This document shows positions 43,275-52,811 of a DNA stretch of 64,000 bases, one piece after another. The DNA is from Nocardioides eburneiflavus (lineage in GTDB: Bacteria; Actinomycetota; Actinomycetes; Propionibacteriales; Nocardioidaceae), in the NCBI RefSeq assembly GCF_004785795.1, contig NZ_SRRO01000001.1:4526001-4590000 (forward strand), written 5' to 3'. How positions within the stretch are numbered: the first letter of the stretch is position 1; each line of letters begins with the position of its first letter. The notes under the pieces are model-generated. The model saw only the letters and a list, made by a program, of their open reading frames with translations, did not search any database and was not told where the DNA came from. The position numbers and the translations under genes were made by a program.

Positions 43275-44453
43275 ATGCCAAGGACTCTCGTCCCGCTCGC
43301 CCTCGTCGGTCTCGCCGTGTCCGCGTACGCCCTCGGCGGGCCCGTCGTACGCCTGGTGGTGCTGCCGGGGGCGTTGGTCCTCCTGCTGCTGGTCGCCGCG
43401 GTCGTCCTGTGGCGGCGTACGCGTCGTGGTCCGGCCGCGTTGGCCGCGGGGCTCGCGCTCGCGGTGGTCGCGGCGAGCGGCTGGTACTGGTCGTCCCTCC
43501 ACCAGCAGCTCAGCGAGATCCCCCGGGTGGACGACGCCGTGCTCGACAGCGGCACGCGCCCGCCGCCACCGAAGAAGGGGGCGCTCACCTTCCTCCTCCT
43601 CGGCGCCGACGCGCGCGACACCGGTGCGAGACCGTCGGTGGCGGACCTGATGGAGAGCGACGAGTGGTCCCCCGGGGCCTATCGGAGCGACACCGTGGTC
43701 GTGGTCCACATCCCCCAGCACCGGAGGTCCGCCACCGTCGTGTCGCTTCCTCGCGACTCCTACGTGCGCATCCACAGCCCCGCCGGGGAGCCCGGTGGCA
43801 TGGACAAGCTGAACGCGGCCTTCGCCCTGCACGGGCCGTTCGGCGCGATGAGGACGGTCGAGGAGCTCACCGGCATGCGGCTGGCCCACCTGGCAGTCCT
43901 CGACTTCGAGGGGTTCCGCGACCTCACCGCGGCCCTGGGGGGAGTCGAGGTCTACGTTCCCGAGCGGATCGCCGACCCGACGCTCGACCGCGTCTGGGAC
44001 CGAGGGTGGACGACCGTGGAGGGAGAGGAGGCACTCGACTACGTCCGGAGCAGGGCCGGCTTCGCCGATGGGGACTTCGGCCGCATCCGCCGCCAGCAGA
44101 ACTTCCTGCGGGCCGTCGTCGCCCAGCTGGGCGCCGACGGCACCACCTTCGACCCGGTGCGACTGATGGACACCGTGGAGGCGCTCGCCGCTCCGTTGAC
44201 GGTCGACTCGAGCTGGACCCCGCGGGCCATGGCCTCCCTCGCCCTGTCCGTGCGCGGCATCGGCCCGGACCGCATCCGGTTCCTCACCCTGCCGTTCGAC
44301 CACTACGAGACCGTCGAGGGCGTGGGGTCGGTCAACATCATCGACGAGGAGCTCGCCGCCCAGCTCTTCAGGGCCGTGCGCGACGGTCGGGTCGCCGACG
44401 TCGTGGAGGACCACCCCGAGCTCGAGCTGCCCGACGCGGACGAGGTCCGCTGA
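43275..44453 (+). CDS. LytR-CpsA-Psr (LCP) family glycopolymer ligase
   Basis: A 392-aa membrane-anchored enzyme that joins undecaprenyl-linked glycopolymers to peptidoglycan. Three N-terminal hydrophobic helices (about residues 5-20, 25-45, 55-70) precede the extracellular domain. LLLGADARD, SDTVVVVHI, VSLPRDSYV (with the phosphate-binding Arg) and the later RIRRQQNFLRAVV are LCP signatures. It follows the methyltransferase gene by 44 bp and probably attaches the polymer produced by the island. Confidence 0.92.
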   Translation: MPRTLVPLALVGLAVSAYALGGPVVRLVVLPGALVLLLLVAAVVLWRRTRRGPAALAAGLALAVVAASGWYWSSLHQQLSEIPRVDDAVLDSGTRPPPPKKGALTFLLLGADARDTGARPSVADLMESDEWSPGAYRSDTVVVVHIPQHRRSATVVSLPRDSYVRIHSPAGEPGGMDKLNAAFALHGPFGAMRTVEELTGMRLAHLAVLDFEGFRDLTAALGGVEVYVPERIADPTLDRVWDRGWTTVEGEEALDYVRSRAGFADGDFGRIRRQQNFLRAVVAQLGADGTTFDPVRLMDTVEALAAPLTVDSSWTPRAMASLALSVRGIGPDRIRFLTLPFDHYETVEGVGSVNIIDEELAAQLFRAVRDGRVADVVEDHPELELPDADEVR

Positions 44454-44462
44454 GACGCGCGC

Positions 44463-45320
44463 TCAGACGAAGACCGCGACCGGCCTGGCCTGGTCGCCGC
44501 GCCGCTCGTAGAGGGCCAGGAACTCGCCACCCGGCGCGAAGACCGCGTGCGGGCCGTCATCGGGGAGGGCGAGGTCGAGCGCACGACCGAAGCGCACGTG
44601 CGCGGCCTGCTCGTCGTCGAGGTCGACACCCGGGAAGGTCGCGCGTGCGGCGGCGGCGATCGGGACGACGGCGAAGTCCTCACCCAGCTGCTCGAGGGTG
44701 CGCGCGAGCGACAGGTCGAACGAGCCGACGGCCGTACGCCGGAGCGCGGTCAGGTGGCCACCCACCCCGAGCGCGGCGCCGAGGTCGCGCGCGATGGCGC
44801 GGATGTAGGTGCCGGAGGAGCACCGCACGGAGATCCGTACGTCGGGCAGCGCCACCTCGTGCACCACCAGCTCGTGGACGGTGACCGGCCGTGCCTTGAG
44901 CTCGACCTGCTCGCCGTCGCGGACCCGGGCGTACGCCCGCTTGCCGTCGACCTTGATCGCCGAGACGGCGGTCGGCACCTGCTCGATGTCGCCGACGAAC
45001 CGCGCCAGCTCCGCGCGTACGGCCTCCGGGTCCACGGCGTCGACCGCGCGCGTCTCCAGGACCTCGCCCTCGGCGTCGTCCGTGGTCGTCGCGACCCCCA
45101 GCCGGATGGTCGCGTCGTAGGACTTCTCGGTGAGCATGAGGTGCCCGAGCAGGCGGGTGGCGCGGTCCACGCCCAGCACCAGCACGCCGGTCGCCATCGG
45201 GTCGAGGGTGCCGGCGTGGCCGACCTTGCGGGTGCCGGCGAGCCGGCGCACCCGGGCCACGACGTCGTGCGAGGTCATGCCCGGGGACTTGTCGACGACG
45301 ACCAGACCGGGGTCGACCAT
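44463..45320 (-). CDS. truB: tRNA pseudouridine-55 synthase
   Basis: TruB (285 aa) makes pseudouridine 55 in the tRNA T loop. GHAGTLDPMATG carries catalytic Asp40. YDATIRLG, RAYARVRDGE and CSSGTYIRAI(A)RDLG are typical. The C-terminal PUA-like region is shorter than in E. coli. Its ATG shares one base with the rbfA stop. It ends nine bases from the convergent LCP gene stop, the boundary of the surface island. Confidence 0.97.
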   Translation of the reverse strand: MVDPGLVVVDKSPGMTSHDVVARVRRLAGTRKVGHAGTLDPMATGVLVLGVDRATRLLGHLMLTEKSYDATIRLGVATTTDDAEGEVLETRAVDAVDPEAVRAELARFVGDIEQVPTAVSAIKVDGKRAYARVRDGEQVELKARPVTVHELVVHEVALPDVRISVRCSSGTYIRAIARDLGAALGVGGHLTALRRTAVGSFDLSLARTLEQLGEDFAVVPIAAAARATFPGVDLDDEQAAHVRFGRALDLALPDDGPHAVFAPGGEFLALYERRGDQARPVAVFV

Positions 45321-45802
45321 CAGGAGCGGTCGTCCTCGACGTCGTCCGGCTCGGCGGCATCGAGGTCCTCGTCGAGCTCGTCCTCGGCCACGCGCGGCTT
45401 CTTGTAGGGGTCGGGCTCGCCGGCGTACGCCTCGACACGACGCGCCGCGACCTCCTCGTCCTGCTGCCGGGCGCGCGCGAGCACCTCGTCGAGCGCGCGG
45501 GCGCTCTCGGGCAGGGCGTCGGGGATGAAGGTCAGCGACGGCACGATACGCATCCCGAGCTGCTTGGCGACCTCGGAGCGGATGACGCCCTTGGCCGACT
45601 CGAGCGCCGCGGCGGTGCTGGCCAGCTCGTCCTCGGTGCCGAGGACGGTGTAGAAGATCGAGGCCTGCTGGGAGTCGCCGGTGAGGCGGACGTCGGTGAC
45701 GGTGACGAAGCCGAGGCGCGGGTCCTTGATCCGGCGCTCGAGCATCTCTGCGACGACCACCTGGATCCGGTCGGCGATCTTGCGCACGCGGGGGTTGCTC
45801 AT
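45320..45802 (-). CDS. rbfA: Ribosome-binding factor A
   Basis: A 160-aa 30S maturation factor. The KH-like fold begins with [18 protein letters not shown], followed by [17 protein letters not shown] and LTFIPD. The last 50 residues are acidic ([15 protein letters not shown]) and Lys/Arg-poor, longer than in E. coli. It is between infB and truB in the translation operon. ATG 45802. Confidence 0.95.
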   Translation of the reverse strand: MSNPRVRKIADRIQVVVAEMLERRIKDPRLGFVTVTDVRLTGDSQQASIFYTVLGTEDELASTAAALESAKGVIRSEVAKQLGMRIVPSLTFIPDALPESARALDEVLARARQQDEEVAARRVEAYAGEPDPYKKPRVAEDELDEDLDAAEPDDVEDDRS

Positions 45803-45823
45803 GGGTCCACTCTCTCAAATCAC

Positions 45824-45940
45824 GCCGAGCCGGCGCGTCCTGGCGACCTGATCGCGTCGAGTCGGCGCATCCTCACCACACGGGTGTTCAGGATGCGCCG
45901 ACTCGACCTTGATCGAGCGTCAAGGATGCGCCGACTCGAC
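45824..45940. repeat. REP3: inverted and direct 18-bp repeats between rbfA and infB
   Basis: AGGATGCGCCGACTCGAC occurs at 45890-45907 and 45923-45940, and its exact complement at 45856-45873. A degenerate inverted copy lies at 45824-45841. The copies at 45856 and 45890 form an 18-bp hairpin with a 16-base loop. The 147-bp gap shows nothing else. It may process or stall the infB-rbfA message. Confidence 0.85.
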
Positions 45941-45949
45941 GAACGGGGA

Positions 45950-48778
45950 TCAGCTGCGCGGGATCTCGCGCATCTCGAACGCCTCCACGACATCGCCGAT
46001 CTTGATGTCCTGGAAGTTGCGGAGCACCAGACCGCACTCGAAGCCCTCGCGGACCTCGGAGGCGTCGTCCTTCTCACGGCGCAGCGAGGCGAGGTCGAGG
46101 TTGTCGGCCACCACCGCTCCGTCGCGCAGGACCCGGACCTTGGCGTTGCGCCGGATGAGGCCGGAGGTGACCATGCAGCCCGCGATGTTGCCGGCCTTGG
46201 ACGAGCGGAAGATCTCGCGGATCTCCGCCTGGCCGAGGGTCGACTCCTCGTAGACCGGCTTGAGCATGCCCTTGAGCGCCGCCTCGATCTCCTCGATCGC
46301 CTGGTAGATGACCGAGTAGTAGCGGATCTCGACACCTTCCTTGTCGGCCATCTGGCTCGCCTTGCCCTGCGGGCGGACGTTGAAGCCGATGATGATGGCG
46401 TCGGAGGCGGCGGCGAGGTCCACGTTGGTCTCGGTGATCGCACCGACACCGCGGTCGATCACGCGCAGGGAGACCTCGTCGCCCACGTCGATCTGGGACA
46501 GCGCGTCCTCGAGCGCCTCGACCGAACCGGACACGTCGCCCTTGAGGATGAGGTTGAGCTCCTGGCTCTCGCCCTTCTCCATGGACGCCATGAAGTCCTC
46601 GAGGCTGCGGCGCACACGGCGCTTGGCCTGCATGGCCGCACGCTCGCGCGCCTCGCGCTTCTCGGCGATCTGGCGGGCCATGCGGTCGTCCTCGACCACG
46701 ATGAAGTTCTGGCCCGCACCCGGCACCGCCGAGAGACCCAGCACCATCGCGGGACGCGACGGGTCGGCCTCGGTGATCTCGTTGCCGTGCTCGTCGAGCA
46801 TCGCCCGGACGCGACCGTGGGCCGGACCGGCCACGATCGAGTCGCCAACGCGGAGGGTTCCGCGCTGGACCAGCACCGTGGCGACCGGACCGCGACCGCG
46901 GTCGAGGTGCGCCTCGACCACGAGGCCCTGGGCGTCCTGCGTGGGGTTGGCCCGCAGGTCGAGCGACGCGTCGGCGGTGAGCACGACGGCCTCGAGCAGC
47001 TTGTCGAGGTTGAGCCCGGCCTTGGCCGACACGTCGACGAACATCGCGTCGCCGCCGTACTCCTCAGGGATCAGGCCGTACTCGGTGAGCTGGCCGCGGA
47101 CCTTGGTGGAGTCGGCCTCGGGCTTGTCGATCTTGTTGACCGCCACCACGATCGGGACCTCGGCGGCCTTGGCGTGGTTGAGCGCCTCGACCGTCTGCGG
47201 CATCACGCCGTCGTCCGCCGCGACCACGAGGATCGCGATGTCGGTGGCCTGCGCGCCACGGGCACGCATGGCGGTGAACGCCTCGTGACCGGGGGTGTCG
47301 ATCAGGGTGATGCGACGGTCGACACCCTCGACCTCGGTGTGGACCTGGTAGGCACCGATGTGCTGGGTGATGCCACCGGCCTCCTTGTCGACCACGTTGG
47401 CGTCACGCAGCGCGTCGAGGAGCTTGGTCTTTCCGTGGTCGACGTGACCCATGACCGTGACGACCGGCGGACGGACGACCAGGTCGGCCTCGTCGCCCTC
47501 GTCGGCGCCGAACTCGAGGTCGAACGTCTCGAGCAGCTCGCGGTCCTCGTCCTCCGGGGACACGATCTGGACGACGTAGTTGAGCTCCTCGCCGAGCAGC
47601 TCGAACGTCTCGTCACCGACGGACTGGGTCGAGGTGACCATCTCGCCGAGGGAGAACAGCATCTGGACCAGAGCGGCCGCGTCGACGTTGATCCGCTCGG
47701 CGAAGTCGGTCAGGGACGCACCGCGCGGCAGGCGTACGGTCTCGCCGTTGCCCTTGCGGACGCGCACGCCGCCGATGGTCGGGGCCTCCATGGCCTCGAA
47801 CTCCTGACGACGCGCCCGCTTGGACTTGCGGCCGCGACGCGACGGACCACCGGGACGGCCGAAGGCACCCTGGGTCTGACCACGCTGGCCGGGACGACCG
47901 CCACCGGGACGACCACCACCGGACGGGCCGAAGCCGCCGGGGCGTCCGGGGGCGCCGCCGGGAGCGCCGGCACCGGCGCCGGGACGACCCGGGGCACCAC
48001 GGCCGGGGGCACCCGGGCGACCGGGGCCACCACCGGGGCCACCGCCGGGACCGCCGCGGGCCGGACGGCCACCGGGACCGTTGCCGAAGGCAGCCGGGGA
48101 CTTGGGCATCATCGCCGGGTTGGGACGGGGCATGCCGGGGCGGGCGTCGCCGCCACCGGCCGGCGGGCGCGGCGGACGGTTGTCGTCGCCGCCCGTACGG
48201 GGTGCGGGGCGCTGCCCCATCCCCTGGCTGGGGGCGAACGGGTTGTTGCCGGGGCGCGGGGCGCCCGGGCGGCCGACCGGCCGGGGGGCCGGGCTCGGAG
48301 CCTTGGCCGCCGGAGCGGCCGGGGCCTCGGGCTCGGAGGCGGGTGCCTCCGGCTCGGTAGGCGGAGCCTTGGGGCCGGGCTTGGGTCCGGGCTTCGCGGC
48401 CGGAGCCGCAGGCTCGGCGGACGGCGCGGCGGGCTCGGCGGACGGCGCGGCGGGCTCGGCGACCGGCTCGGCAGCGGCCGGAGCCTCGGCAGGCGCCTCG
48501 GTCCCGGCCGGCGCGGGCGCCGGCTTGGGACCGGGCCTGGGCGCGGCCTTCCTGGCGGCCGGCTTGTCGGCCTCGGGCGCCTTGTCGGCGGCGGGGGCGG
48601 AGGCCGCAGCGGCCTTCAGCTCGTCGCCGTACTGCTTCTTGAAGCGCATCTCGACGGGGGGCTCGACGGTCGACGAAGCCGACTTGACGAACTCACCCAT
48701 CTCCTTGAGCTTCTCGAGAACGAACTTGCTCTCGACTCCGAACTCCTTGGCGAGTTCGTGGACTCGGGTCTTTGCCAC
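45950..48778 (-). CDS. infB: Translation initiation factor IF-2
   Basis: IF-2 (942 aa) brings fMet-tRNA to the ribosome. The N-terminus has a short conserved domain ([15 protein letters not shown]), then about 330 residues of low-complexity Ala/Pro/Glu and Gly/Arg/Pro repeats. A second conserved N domain follows, then the GTPase: G1 [11 protein letters not shown] near residue 445, DTPGHEAF, and NKIDKPEAD. Domains II to IV follow. Start GTG 48778. AAGGAG is 12 bases upstream, within a hairpin described separately. It lies between ylxR and rbfA. Confidence 0.97.
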   Translation of the reverse strand: MAKTRVHELAKEFGVESKFVLEKLKEMGEFVKSASSTVEPPVEMRFKKQYGDELKAAAASAPAADKAPEADKPAARKAAPRPGPKPAPAPAGTEAPAEAPAAAEPVAEPAAPSAEPAAPSAEPAAPAAKPGPKPGPKAPPTEPEAPASEPEAPAAPAAKAPSPAPRPVGRPGAPRPGNNPFAPSQGMGQRPAPRTGGDDNRPPRPPAGGGDARPGMPRPNPAMMPKSPAAFGNGPGGRPARGGPGGGPGGGPGRPGAPGRGAPGRPGAGAGAPGGAPGRPGGFGPSGGGRPGGGRPGQRGQTQGAFGRPGGPSRRGRKSKRARRQEFEAMEAPTIGGVRVRKGNGETVRLPRGASLTDFAERINVDAAALVQMLFSLGEMVTSTQSVGDETFELLGEELNYVVQIVSPEDEDRELLETFDLEFGADEGDEADLVVRPPVVTVMGHVDHGKTKLLDALRDANVVDKEAGGITQHIGAYQVHTEVEGVDRRITLIDTPGHEAFTAMRARGAQATDIAILVVAADDGVMPQTVEALNHAKAAEVPIVVAVNKIDKPEADSTKVRGQLTEYGLIPEEYGGDAMFVDVSAKAGLNLDKLLEAVVLTADASLDLRANPTQDAQGLVVEAHLDRGRGPVATVLVQRGTLRVGDSIVAGPAHGRVRAMLDEHGNEITEADPSRPAMVLGLSAVPGAGQNFIVVEDDRMARQIAEKREARERAAMQAKRRVRRSLEDFMASMEKGESQELNLILKGDVSGSVEALEDALSQIDVGDEVSLRVIDRGVGAITETNVDLAAASDAIIIGFNVRPQGKASQMADKEGVEIRYYSVIYQAIEEIEAALKGMLKPVYEESTLGQAEIREIFRSSKAGNIAGCMVTSGLIRRNAKVRVLRDGAVVADNLDLASLRREKDDASEVREGFECGLVLRNFQDIKIGDVVEAFEMREIPRS

Positions 48779-48790
48779 GGTTGGTTACTA

Positions 48791-48833
48791 CTCCTTCTGG
48801 TCCGTGACCCCCAGAAGGAGAGGAAGACGGACC
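48791..48833 (-). promoter_or_regulatory. infB: infB leader with two mutually exclusive hairpins, one hiding the ribosome binding site
   Basis: In the mRNA, CTCCTTCTGG (48820-48811) pairs perfectly with CCAGAAGGAG (48800-48791), which contains the infB Shine-Dalgarno. Alternatively GGTCCGT (48833-48827) can pair with ACGGACC (48805-48799), which would leave AGAAGGAG largely free. The two pairings share bases 48799-48800 and enclose each other's arms, so they exclude one another. This is the layout of a translational switch. It is based on sequence only. Confidence 0.5.
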
Positions 48834-48877
48834 AGCTAGTGGGTGTGCACACTCATTACGAGTTACTCATCGAGTGC

Positions 48878-49225
48878 TCATGAGCTGTGTGCTCCAGTTT
48901 CTGGTCGGTGCTGCTGTGATTCGGACTGGTCGTGCTGGCGCGAGGCGAGGTAGTCCTCCACCGGCGCCCCGGCGAGCGGGACCTCCGAGCGGAGTGCCCG
49001 GGGGAATGCTCGGCGTCGCACCGCGAGCCGCCAGCACTCCGTCGTGGGGTGCAGGTGCGCCCCGCGGCCGGGTGCCCGGTGCTGCGGGTCCGGCACCAGG
49101 GCCGGTCGGCCCTCGGCGTCCGAGCCCGCGACCACGCGGAGCAGCTCGCTCGCAGCGGCCTTGGTCCGGCAACCCACGCAGGTCCGGACGGGTCCGGGCG
49201 CAGGGGTGTCAGACGTGGTGGCCAC
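48878..49225 (-). CDS. ylxR: YlxR-family RNA-binding protein
   Basis: A 115-aa protein between nusA and infB. RTCVGCR (Cys16, Cys19) followed by a basic GRGAHLHP block is the YlxR signature. Structures of the family suggest RNA or nucleoid binding; its role is not firmly known. GTG 49225. The C-terminal 25 residues (Gln/Ser/His-rich) extend beyond the family core. The end lies 100 bases before infB. Confidence 0.92.
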   Translation of the reverse strand: MATTSDTPAPGPVRTCVGCRTKAAASELLRVVAGSDAEGRPALVPDPQHRAPGRGAHLHPTTECWRLAVRRRAFPRALRSEVPLAGAPVEDYLASRQHDQSESQQHRPETGAHSS

Positions 49226-49292
49226 TGCCGATCACTCTACTGCGTACGGCCAGTGGTTTACGAACTGACCCTCGCGGGCGCGAGCTCGGGCC

Positions 49293-50270
49293 TCACTCCT
49301 CGCTGGGCGCCTCATCGGAGCGGATGTCGATGCGCCAGCCGGTGAGCCGCGCGGCGAGGCGGGCGTTCTGGCCCTCCTTGCCGATCGCGAGGGAGAGCTG
49401 GAAGTCGGGCACGACGACCCGGCACGAGCGCGCGGCCAGGTCGACGATCTCCACGGAGTTGACCCGCGCCGGCGACAACGCGTGCGCGACCAGCTCGGCG
49501 GGGTCCTCGGCCCAGTCGACGATGTCGATCTTCTCGCCGTGCAGCTCGCTCATCACGTTGCGCACCCGCTGGCCCATCGGGCCGATGCACGCGCCTTTGG
49601 CGTTGACGCCGGGGACGGTGGAGTGCACGGCGATCTTGGTGCGGTGTCCGGCCTCGCGGGCGATGCCGGCGATCTCCACCGTGCCGTCGGCGATCTCGGG
49701 GACCTCGAGGGCGAAGAGCTTCTTGACCAGCGTCGGGTGGGAGCGCGAGAGCGTGATCTGCGGCCCGCGCATGCCCTTGCGCACCGACGTCACCAGGCAC
49801 TTGATGCGCTCGCCGTGGACGTACTTCTCTCCCGGCACGCGCTCGCTGATCGGCAGGATCGCCTCGAGCTTGCCCAGGTCGACCATCACGTCGTCGGGGT
49901 TGCGACCCTGCTGGATGGTGCCCGAGATGATGTCGCCCTCCTTGCCGGAGAACTCGCCGAACGTCTTCTCGTCCTCGGCGTCGCGCAGCCGCTGGAGCAT
50001 CACCTGCTTGGCGGTGGTCGCCGCGATGCGGCCGAACCCCTGCGGCGTGTCGTCGTACTCGGGGCCGGCTGTGCCGTCCTCGCCGAGCTCGCGCGCCCAC
50101 ACGGTGACGTGGCCGGTCTTGCGGTCGAGCTCGACGCGGGCGGGGTGGTGCGACTCGGTGGCGCGCTGGTAGGCCGTCAGCAACGCCTGCTCGATCGCCT
50201 CCGCGAGCACCTCGAAGGAGATCTCCTTCTCCCGCTCCAGCATCCGCAGGATGCTCAGGTCGATGTCCAT
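49293..50270 (-). CDS. nusA: Transcription termination/antitermination factor NusA
   Basis: A 325-aa NusA, short like other actinobacterial ones because the acidic C-terminal repeats are lacking. Residues 1-110 bind RNA polymerase. An S1 domain (about 120-185) and two KH domains (ending in [25 protein letters not shown]) bind RNA. ATG 50270 overlaps the rimP stop by one base. It begins the nusA-ylxR-infB part of the operon. Confidence 0.96.
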   Translation of the reverse strand: MDIDLSILRMLEREKEISFEVLAEAIEQALLTAYQRATESHHPARVELDRKTGHVTVWARELGEDGTAGPEYDDTPQGFGRIAATTAKQVMLQRLRDAEDEKTFGEFSGKEGDIISGTIQQGRNPDDVMVDLGKLEAILPISERVPGEKYVHGERIKCLVTSVRKGMRGPQITLSRSHPTLVKKLFALEVPEIADGTVEIAGIAREAGHRTKIAVHSTVPGVNAKGACIGPMGQRVRNVMSELHGEKIDIVDWAEDPAELVAHALSPARVNSVEIVDLAARSCRVVVPDFQLSLAIGKEGQNARLAARLTGWRIDIRSDEAPSEE

Positions 50271-50767
50271 CAGTCGTCCTTCTTCTCAGGCTTCTCGGTC
50301 TTGCGGTTGAACTCGATCTGCACGAGCGCCTTGGCCACGTCGGCGTAGGCGACCTCGTGCTGCTCGCCGTCGACGTCGAGGGTGGCGACGGTGTCGTCGG
50401 ACGAGACGATCCGGCCGGTCACCTCGGTGCCGTCGGCACGGGTGACCTTGACGAGGCGATCGGCGTTGCGGCGCCAGTGGCGCGACCGGGTGAGTGGCCG
50501 GTCGACGCCGCGCGAGGTGACCTCGAGCGTGTAGGGCATCTCGCCCATCACGTCGGACTCGTCGAGCACGCGGGACACCTCACGGGTCGCGTCGGCGACG
50601 TCGTCGAGGGTGACGCCGCCGTCCTTGTCGACAGCCACCCGCAGCACCCGGCGCTTGCCGGCAGGGGTGACCTCGACGGCCTCCACGTCGAAGCCCAGCG
50701 CCAGCAAGGGGTCGACCAGCTCCGCCTCGATGCGGTCCCGGGTGGCGTCCTGTCGCGGGGTGCTCAT
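50270..50767 (-). CDS. rimP: Ribosome maturation factor RimP
   Basis: A 165-aa factor for 30S maturation. The N-terminal domain has [16 protein letters not shown] and [15 protein letters not shown], then [19 protein letters not shown], the RimP signature. The C-terminal SH3-like domain ends with a Lys/Glu/Asp tail. GGAGGT lies six bases before ATG 50767. It is the first gene of the rimP-nusA-ylxR-infB-rbfA-truB operon. Divergent from a lipoprotein gene. Confidence 0.95.
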   Translation of the reverse strand: MSTPRQDATRDRIEAELVDPLLALGFDVEAVEVTPAGKRRVLRVAVDKDGGVTLDDVADATREVSRVLDESDVMGEMPYTLEVTSRGVDRPLTRSRHWRRNADRLVKVTRADGTEVTGRIVSSDDTVATLDVDGEQHEVAYADVAKALVQIEFNRKTEKPEKKDD

Positions 50768-50871
50768 CGGGTGCGACCTCCTTGTGCAGTTGTCGAAGGC
50801 ATCACGATAGCGGCCACCTCCCGAGCCCCGACATCCACCGGCGACCGGTCCGGACCAGGGCGCCGGGTGGG

Positions 50872-50886
50872 TAGGGTTCAGGGGTG
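50872..50886 (+). promoter_or_regulatory. Predicted -10 box of a leaderless promoter
   Basis: TAGGGT at 50872-50877, six bases, then GTG at 50884. No ribosome binding site is possible in this spacing. Confidence 0.45.
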
Positions 50887-51414
50887 CCCGGACGACCGCT
50901 GACCCGTCGTACGGCGGTGGTCTCGGCGGTGGGCTCCGCACTCACCGCGCCCCTGCTCCTCGCGGGCTGCGACATCGATCCGCCCGCGTCCTCGGACGAC
51001 TCGTCCCCCGCCTCGCCGACTCCTTCGGAGGACGCCCAGCTCGTGGCGACCGTGGTGGCGGAGCTCGTCCGCGCCGGGGCGGCACTCGAGGCGGCGACAC
51101 TGTCGGTCCCCGACCTCACTCCCCTGCTGGCGCCCGTCGCAGCGGCCCACGCCGACCACCTCGACCTCCTGGCCGGCGCGGTGGCCGACGCCGACGTACC
51201 GGCCGCCGAGCCGCCGGCGATCCCTGCCGGCCGGGCGCGGGCGCTGGCCACGGTCCAACGCTCGGAGCGCCGCTTGCAGCGAGTGGTCAGGCAGGCCTGC
51301 GTGACCGCGGCCAGCGGCGACCTGGCCCGGGCCATGGCCAGCGTGGCCGCCTCCACGGCCCAGCACGGAGCGACCCTCGCCGACGCTCCGGTCGACACGG
51401 GGGCGACGTCATGA
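50884..51414 (+). CDS. Lipoprotein with RR motif, ferritin-like helices
   Basis: A 176-aa exported protein. [22 protein letters not shown] combines a twin-arginine-like motif with a lipobox (Cys29), so it may be Tat-exported and lipidated. After a Ser/Pro/Asp linker the mature part is helical, with [12 protein letters not shown] and a later QHGATLAD, resembling a decayed ferritin-like bundle. Function unknown. It overlaps the next gene by four bases (ATGA), and both probably belong together. Confidence 0.68.
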   Translation: MPGRPLTRRTAVVSAVGSALTAPLLLAGCDIDPPASSDDSSPASPTPSEDAQLVATVVAELVRAGAALEAATLSVPDLTPLLAPVAAAHADHLDLLAGAVADADVPAAEPPAIPAGRARALATVQRSERRLQRVVRQACVTAASGDLARAMASVAASTAQHGATLADAPVDTGATS

Positions 51415-51839
51415 GCGTCCTCGACGCCCTCCAGGCCGCGCTCGCCGAGGAGCACGCCACGCTCTGGACCTACGGCGTGCTCGGCGCGCGCACGTCCCAG
51501 ACGGCGTCCCCCGCGCTGTACGACGCGGTGACCGCGGCGTACCGACGTCATCGTTCACGGCGCGACCAGCTGCGCCTGATGGTCCGCGACGCCGGCGGTG
51601 AGCCCGTCGCAGCCGCGGTGGCCTACGAGGTCGACGGCGCGCTCGTCCGCGCGCCCCAGGTGCAGCGCGCCGCGGTCGGCCTCGAGTCGGCCGGCGTGGA
51701 GACGCTGCTCGCCCTGGTCGCGCAGTCCAGCGGCGAGGTGCGCGAGTGGGCGCTCACCGAGGCGACGTGGTCGGCGGTGTGGCAGCTCGAGCTCGGCGGC
51801 ACCGCAGAGACCTGGCCGGGCGCGCCCGAGCTCGACTGA
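51411..51839 (+). CDS. DUF4439 ferritin-like protein
   Basis: A 142-aa helical protein. The first helix has LQAALAEEHATLWTYGVLGA, with the Glu-Glu-His typical of DUF4439 ferritin-like domains, and YRRHRSRRDQLRLMV begins the second helix. No export signal. Metal binding is possible but not obvious. ATG 51411 overlaps the lipoprotein stop. The 236-bp region after it contains two hairpins. Confidence 0.75.
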   Translation: MSVLDALQAALAEEHATLWTYGVLGARTSQTASPALYDAVTAAYRRHRSRRDQLRLMVRDAGGEPVAAAVAYEVDGALVRAPQVQRAAVGLESAGVETLLALVAQSSGEVREWALTEATWSAVWQLELGGTAETWPGAPELD

Positions 51840-51877
51840 GAGCTCCCGGAGACAGGGAAAGCGGCCCGCGGCCTCAA

Positions 51878-51910
51878 CCCTTGGGAAAGTCCCGAGATCT
51901 CTCCCAAGGG
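51878..51910. terminator. Hairpin downstream of DUF4439 gene
   Basis: CCCTTGGGA (51878-51886) pairs with TCCCAAGGG (51902-51910) around 15 bases. It lies 39 bases after the stop codon. It is a likely terminator. Confidence 0.6.
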
Positions 51911-52030
51911 CCGAGGACGCGGACCGCTCCATGGGGTTGGTCAGCATCACCCTGCGTCGGCCGGCCTGTGGGGTGGCCGGTTCGACATGCACAATCATGC
52001 ATTCGATCCGAGTGGAGCGAAAGCAGAACC

Positions 52031-52069
52031 CACTTGCACGTTCCTGCAACGCACGAAGTTGCAGAAGTG
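52031..52069. terminator. Two-part hairpin downstream of HAD gene
   Basis: CACTT/AAGTG (52031-52035 with 52065-52069) and CTGCAAC/GTTGCAG (52044-52050 with 52058-52064) form an interrupted stem with an eight-base bulge on one side. It lies just past the HAD stop on the opposite strand from the hairpin at 51878. The rest of the 236-bp gap has no gene. Confidence 0.5.
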
Positions 52070-52075
52070 CCTCGC

Positions 52076-52792
52076 TCAGGTGGCGCCGAGGCGGCGCACG
52101 ACGGCGGGGACCTCGGCCAGCGACGTGACGGTCGCGTCGGGCTCCCCCTCGGTGTGCCCGACCTGTGAGGGCGGGATGGCGCTGTGCGGGACGTGGACGG
52201 CGCGCAGGCCGGCGTTGTGGGCGCCCCACACGTCGTCGAAGAGACGGTCCCCGACGTAGACGCAGGCGGCCGGGTCACTCACCCCGACCGCGTCCATCGC
52301 GGCGCCGAACGCCTTCGGTGAGGGCTTCGTCCACGGGATCTCGCTGGTGTAGACGTCGCCGTCGACCAGGTCGTAGACGCCGTCGCGCTCGAAGAAGCCG
52401 ACGTGCCACGCACGCGGCCACACGGTGTTGGACAGGACCCCGACCTTGAGGCCCATGCCCCGCAGCTCCTCCCACATCGACTGCACCTCTGGGTCGGTCG
52501 CCGTGTGCGGCTCCCAGAAGTCGTAGTAGGCGGACAGCAGCTCGGGGTCGTGGTCGAGCCCGGCCTCGGCGAAGAGGTCGGCGATCGTCGCGCTCTGCTG
52601 GTGGTCGCGACTGCGTCCCCAGACGACCTCGCCCGCTCGGTGCAGGCGCGCGGCGTGCGCGTGGTGGTCGTCGTCCGGCGTGGGGGTGCGGCGTACGGCC
52701 TCCGCCAGGGCCAGCGACTCGGCGTGGAAGTCGACGTCGTGCCAGCGGGTCAGGGTCCCGCCCCAGTCGAAGATGACGGCCTCGATGCTCAT
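52076..52792 (-). CDS. HAD-superfamily hydrolase
   Basis: A 238-aa phosphatase-like protein. Motif 1 is FDWGGTLT (Asp near residue 9; the second Asp is replaced by Gly-Gly-Thr), motif 2 is VLSNTVW, the Lys is in KPSPKAFG, and motif 4 is YVGDRLFDDV. The second acidic residue of motif 1 (DxD) is absent, the protein having DWGGT, which is common in some HAD families and may alter the mechanism. Substrate unknown. The ATG at 52792 has a TAGGGT box seven bases upstream, close to the leaderless spacing. Confidence 0.85.
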   Translation of the reverse strand: MSIEAVIFDWGGTLTRWHDVDFHAESLALAEAVRRTPTPDDDHHAHAARLHRAGEVVWGRSRDHQQSATIADLFAEAGLDHDPELLSAYYDFWEPHTATDPEVQSMWEELRGMGLKVGVLSNTVWPRAWHVGFFERDGVYDLVDGDVYTSEIPWTKPSPKAFGAAMDAVGVSDPAACVYVGDRLFDDVWGAHNAGLRAVHVPHSAIPPSQVGHTEGEPDATVTSLAEVPAVVRRLGAT

Positions 52793-52811
52793 CGGCCGCA
52801 CCCTAGCGCCC

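Noticed and set aside
47710..48620. Low-complexity repeats in infB as a possible insertion or error
   Set aside because: The Gly/Arg/Pro and Ala/Pro/Glu stretch is normal in actinobacterial IF-2.
45884..48883. 999-codon open frame on the plus strand
   Set aside because: It is the antisense of infB; His/Asp/Arg/Gly-rich, with no family pattern, an artefact of GC-rich codon bias.
52076..52792. HAD protein as a broken gene because motif 1 lacks the second Asp
   Set aside because: The other motifs are intact and many HAD enzymes have this change; no frameshift is seen.
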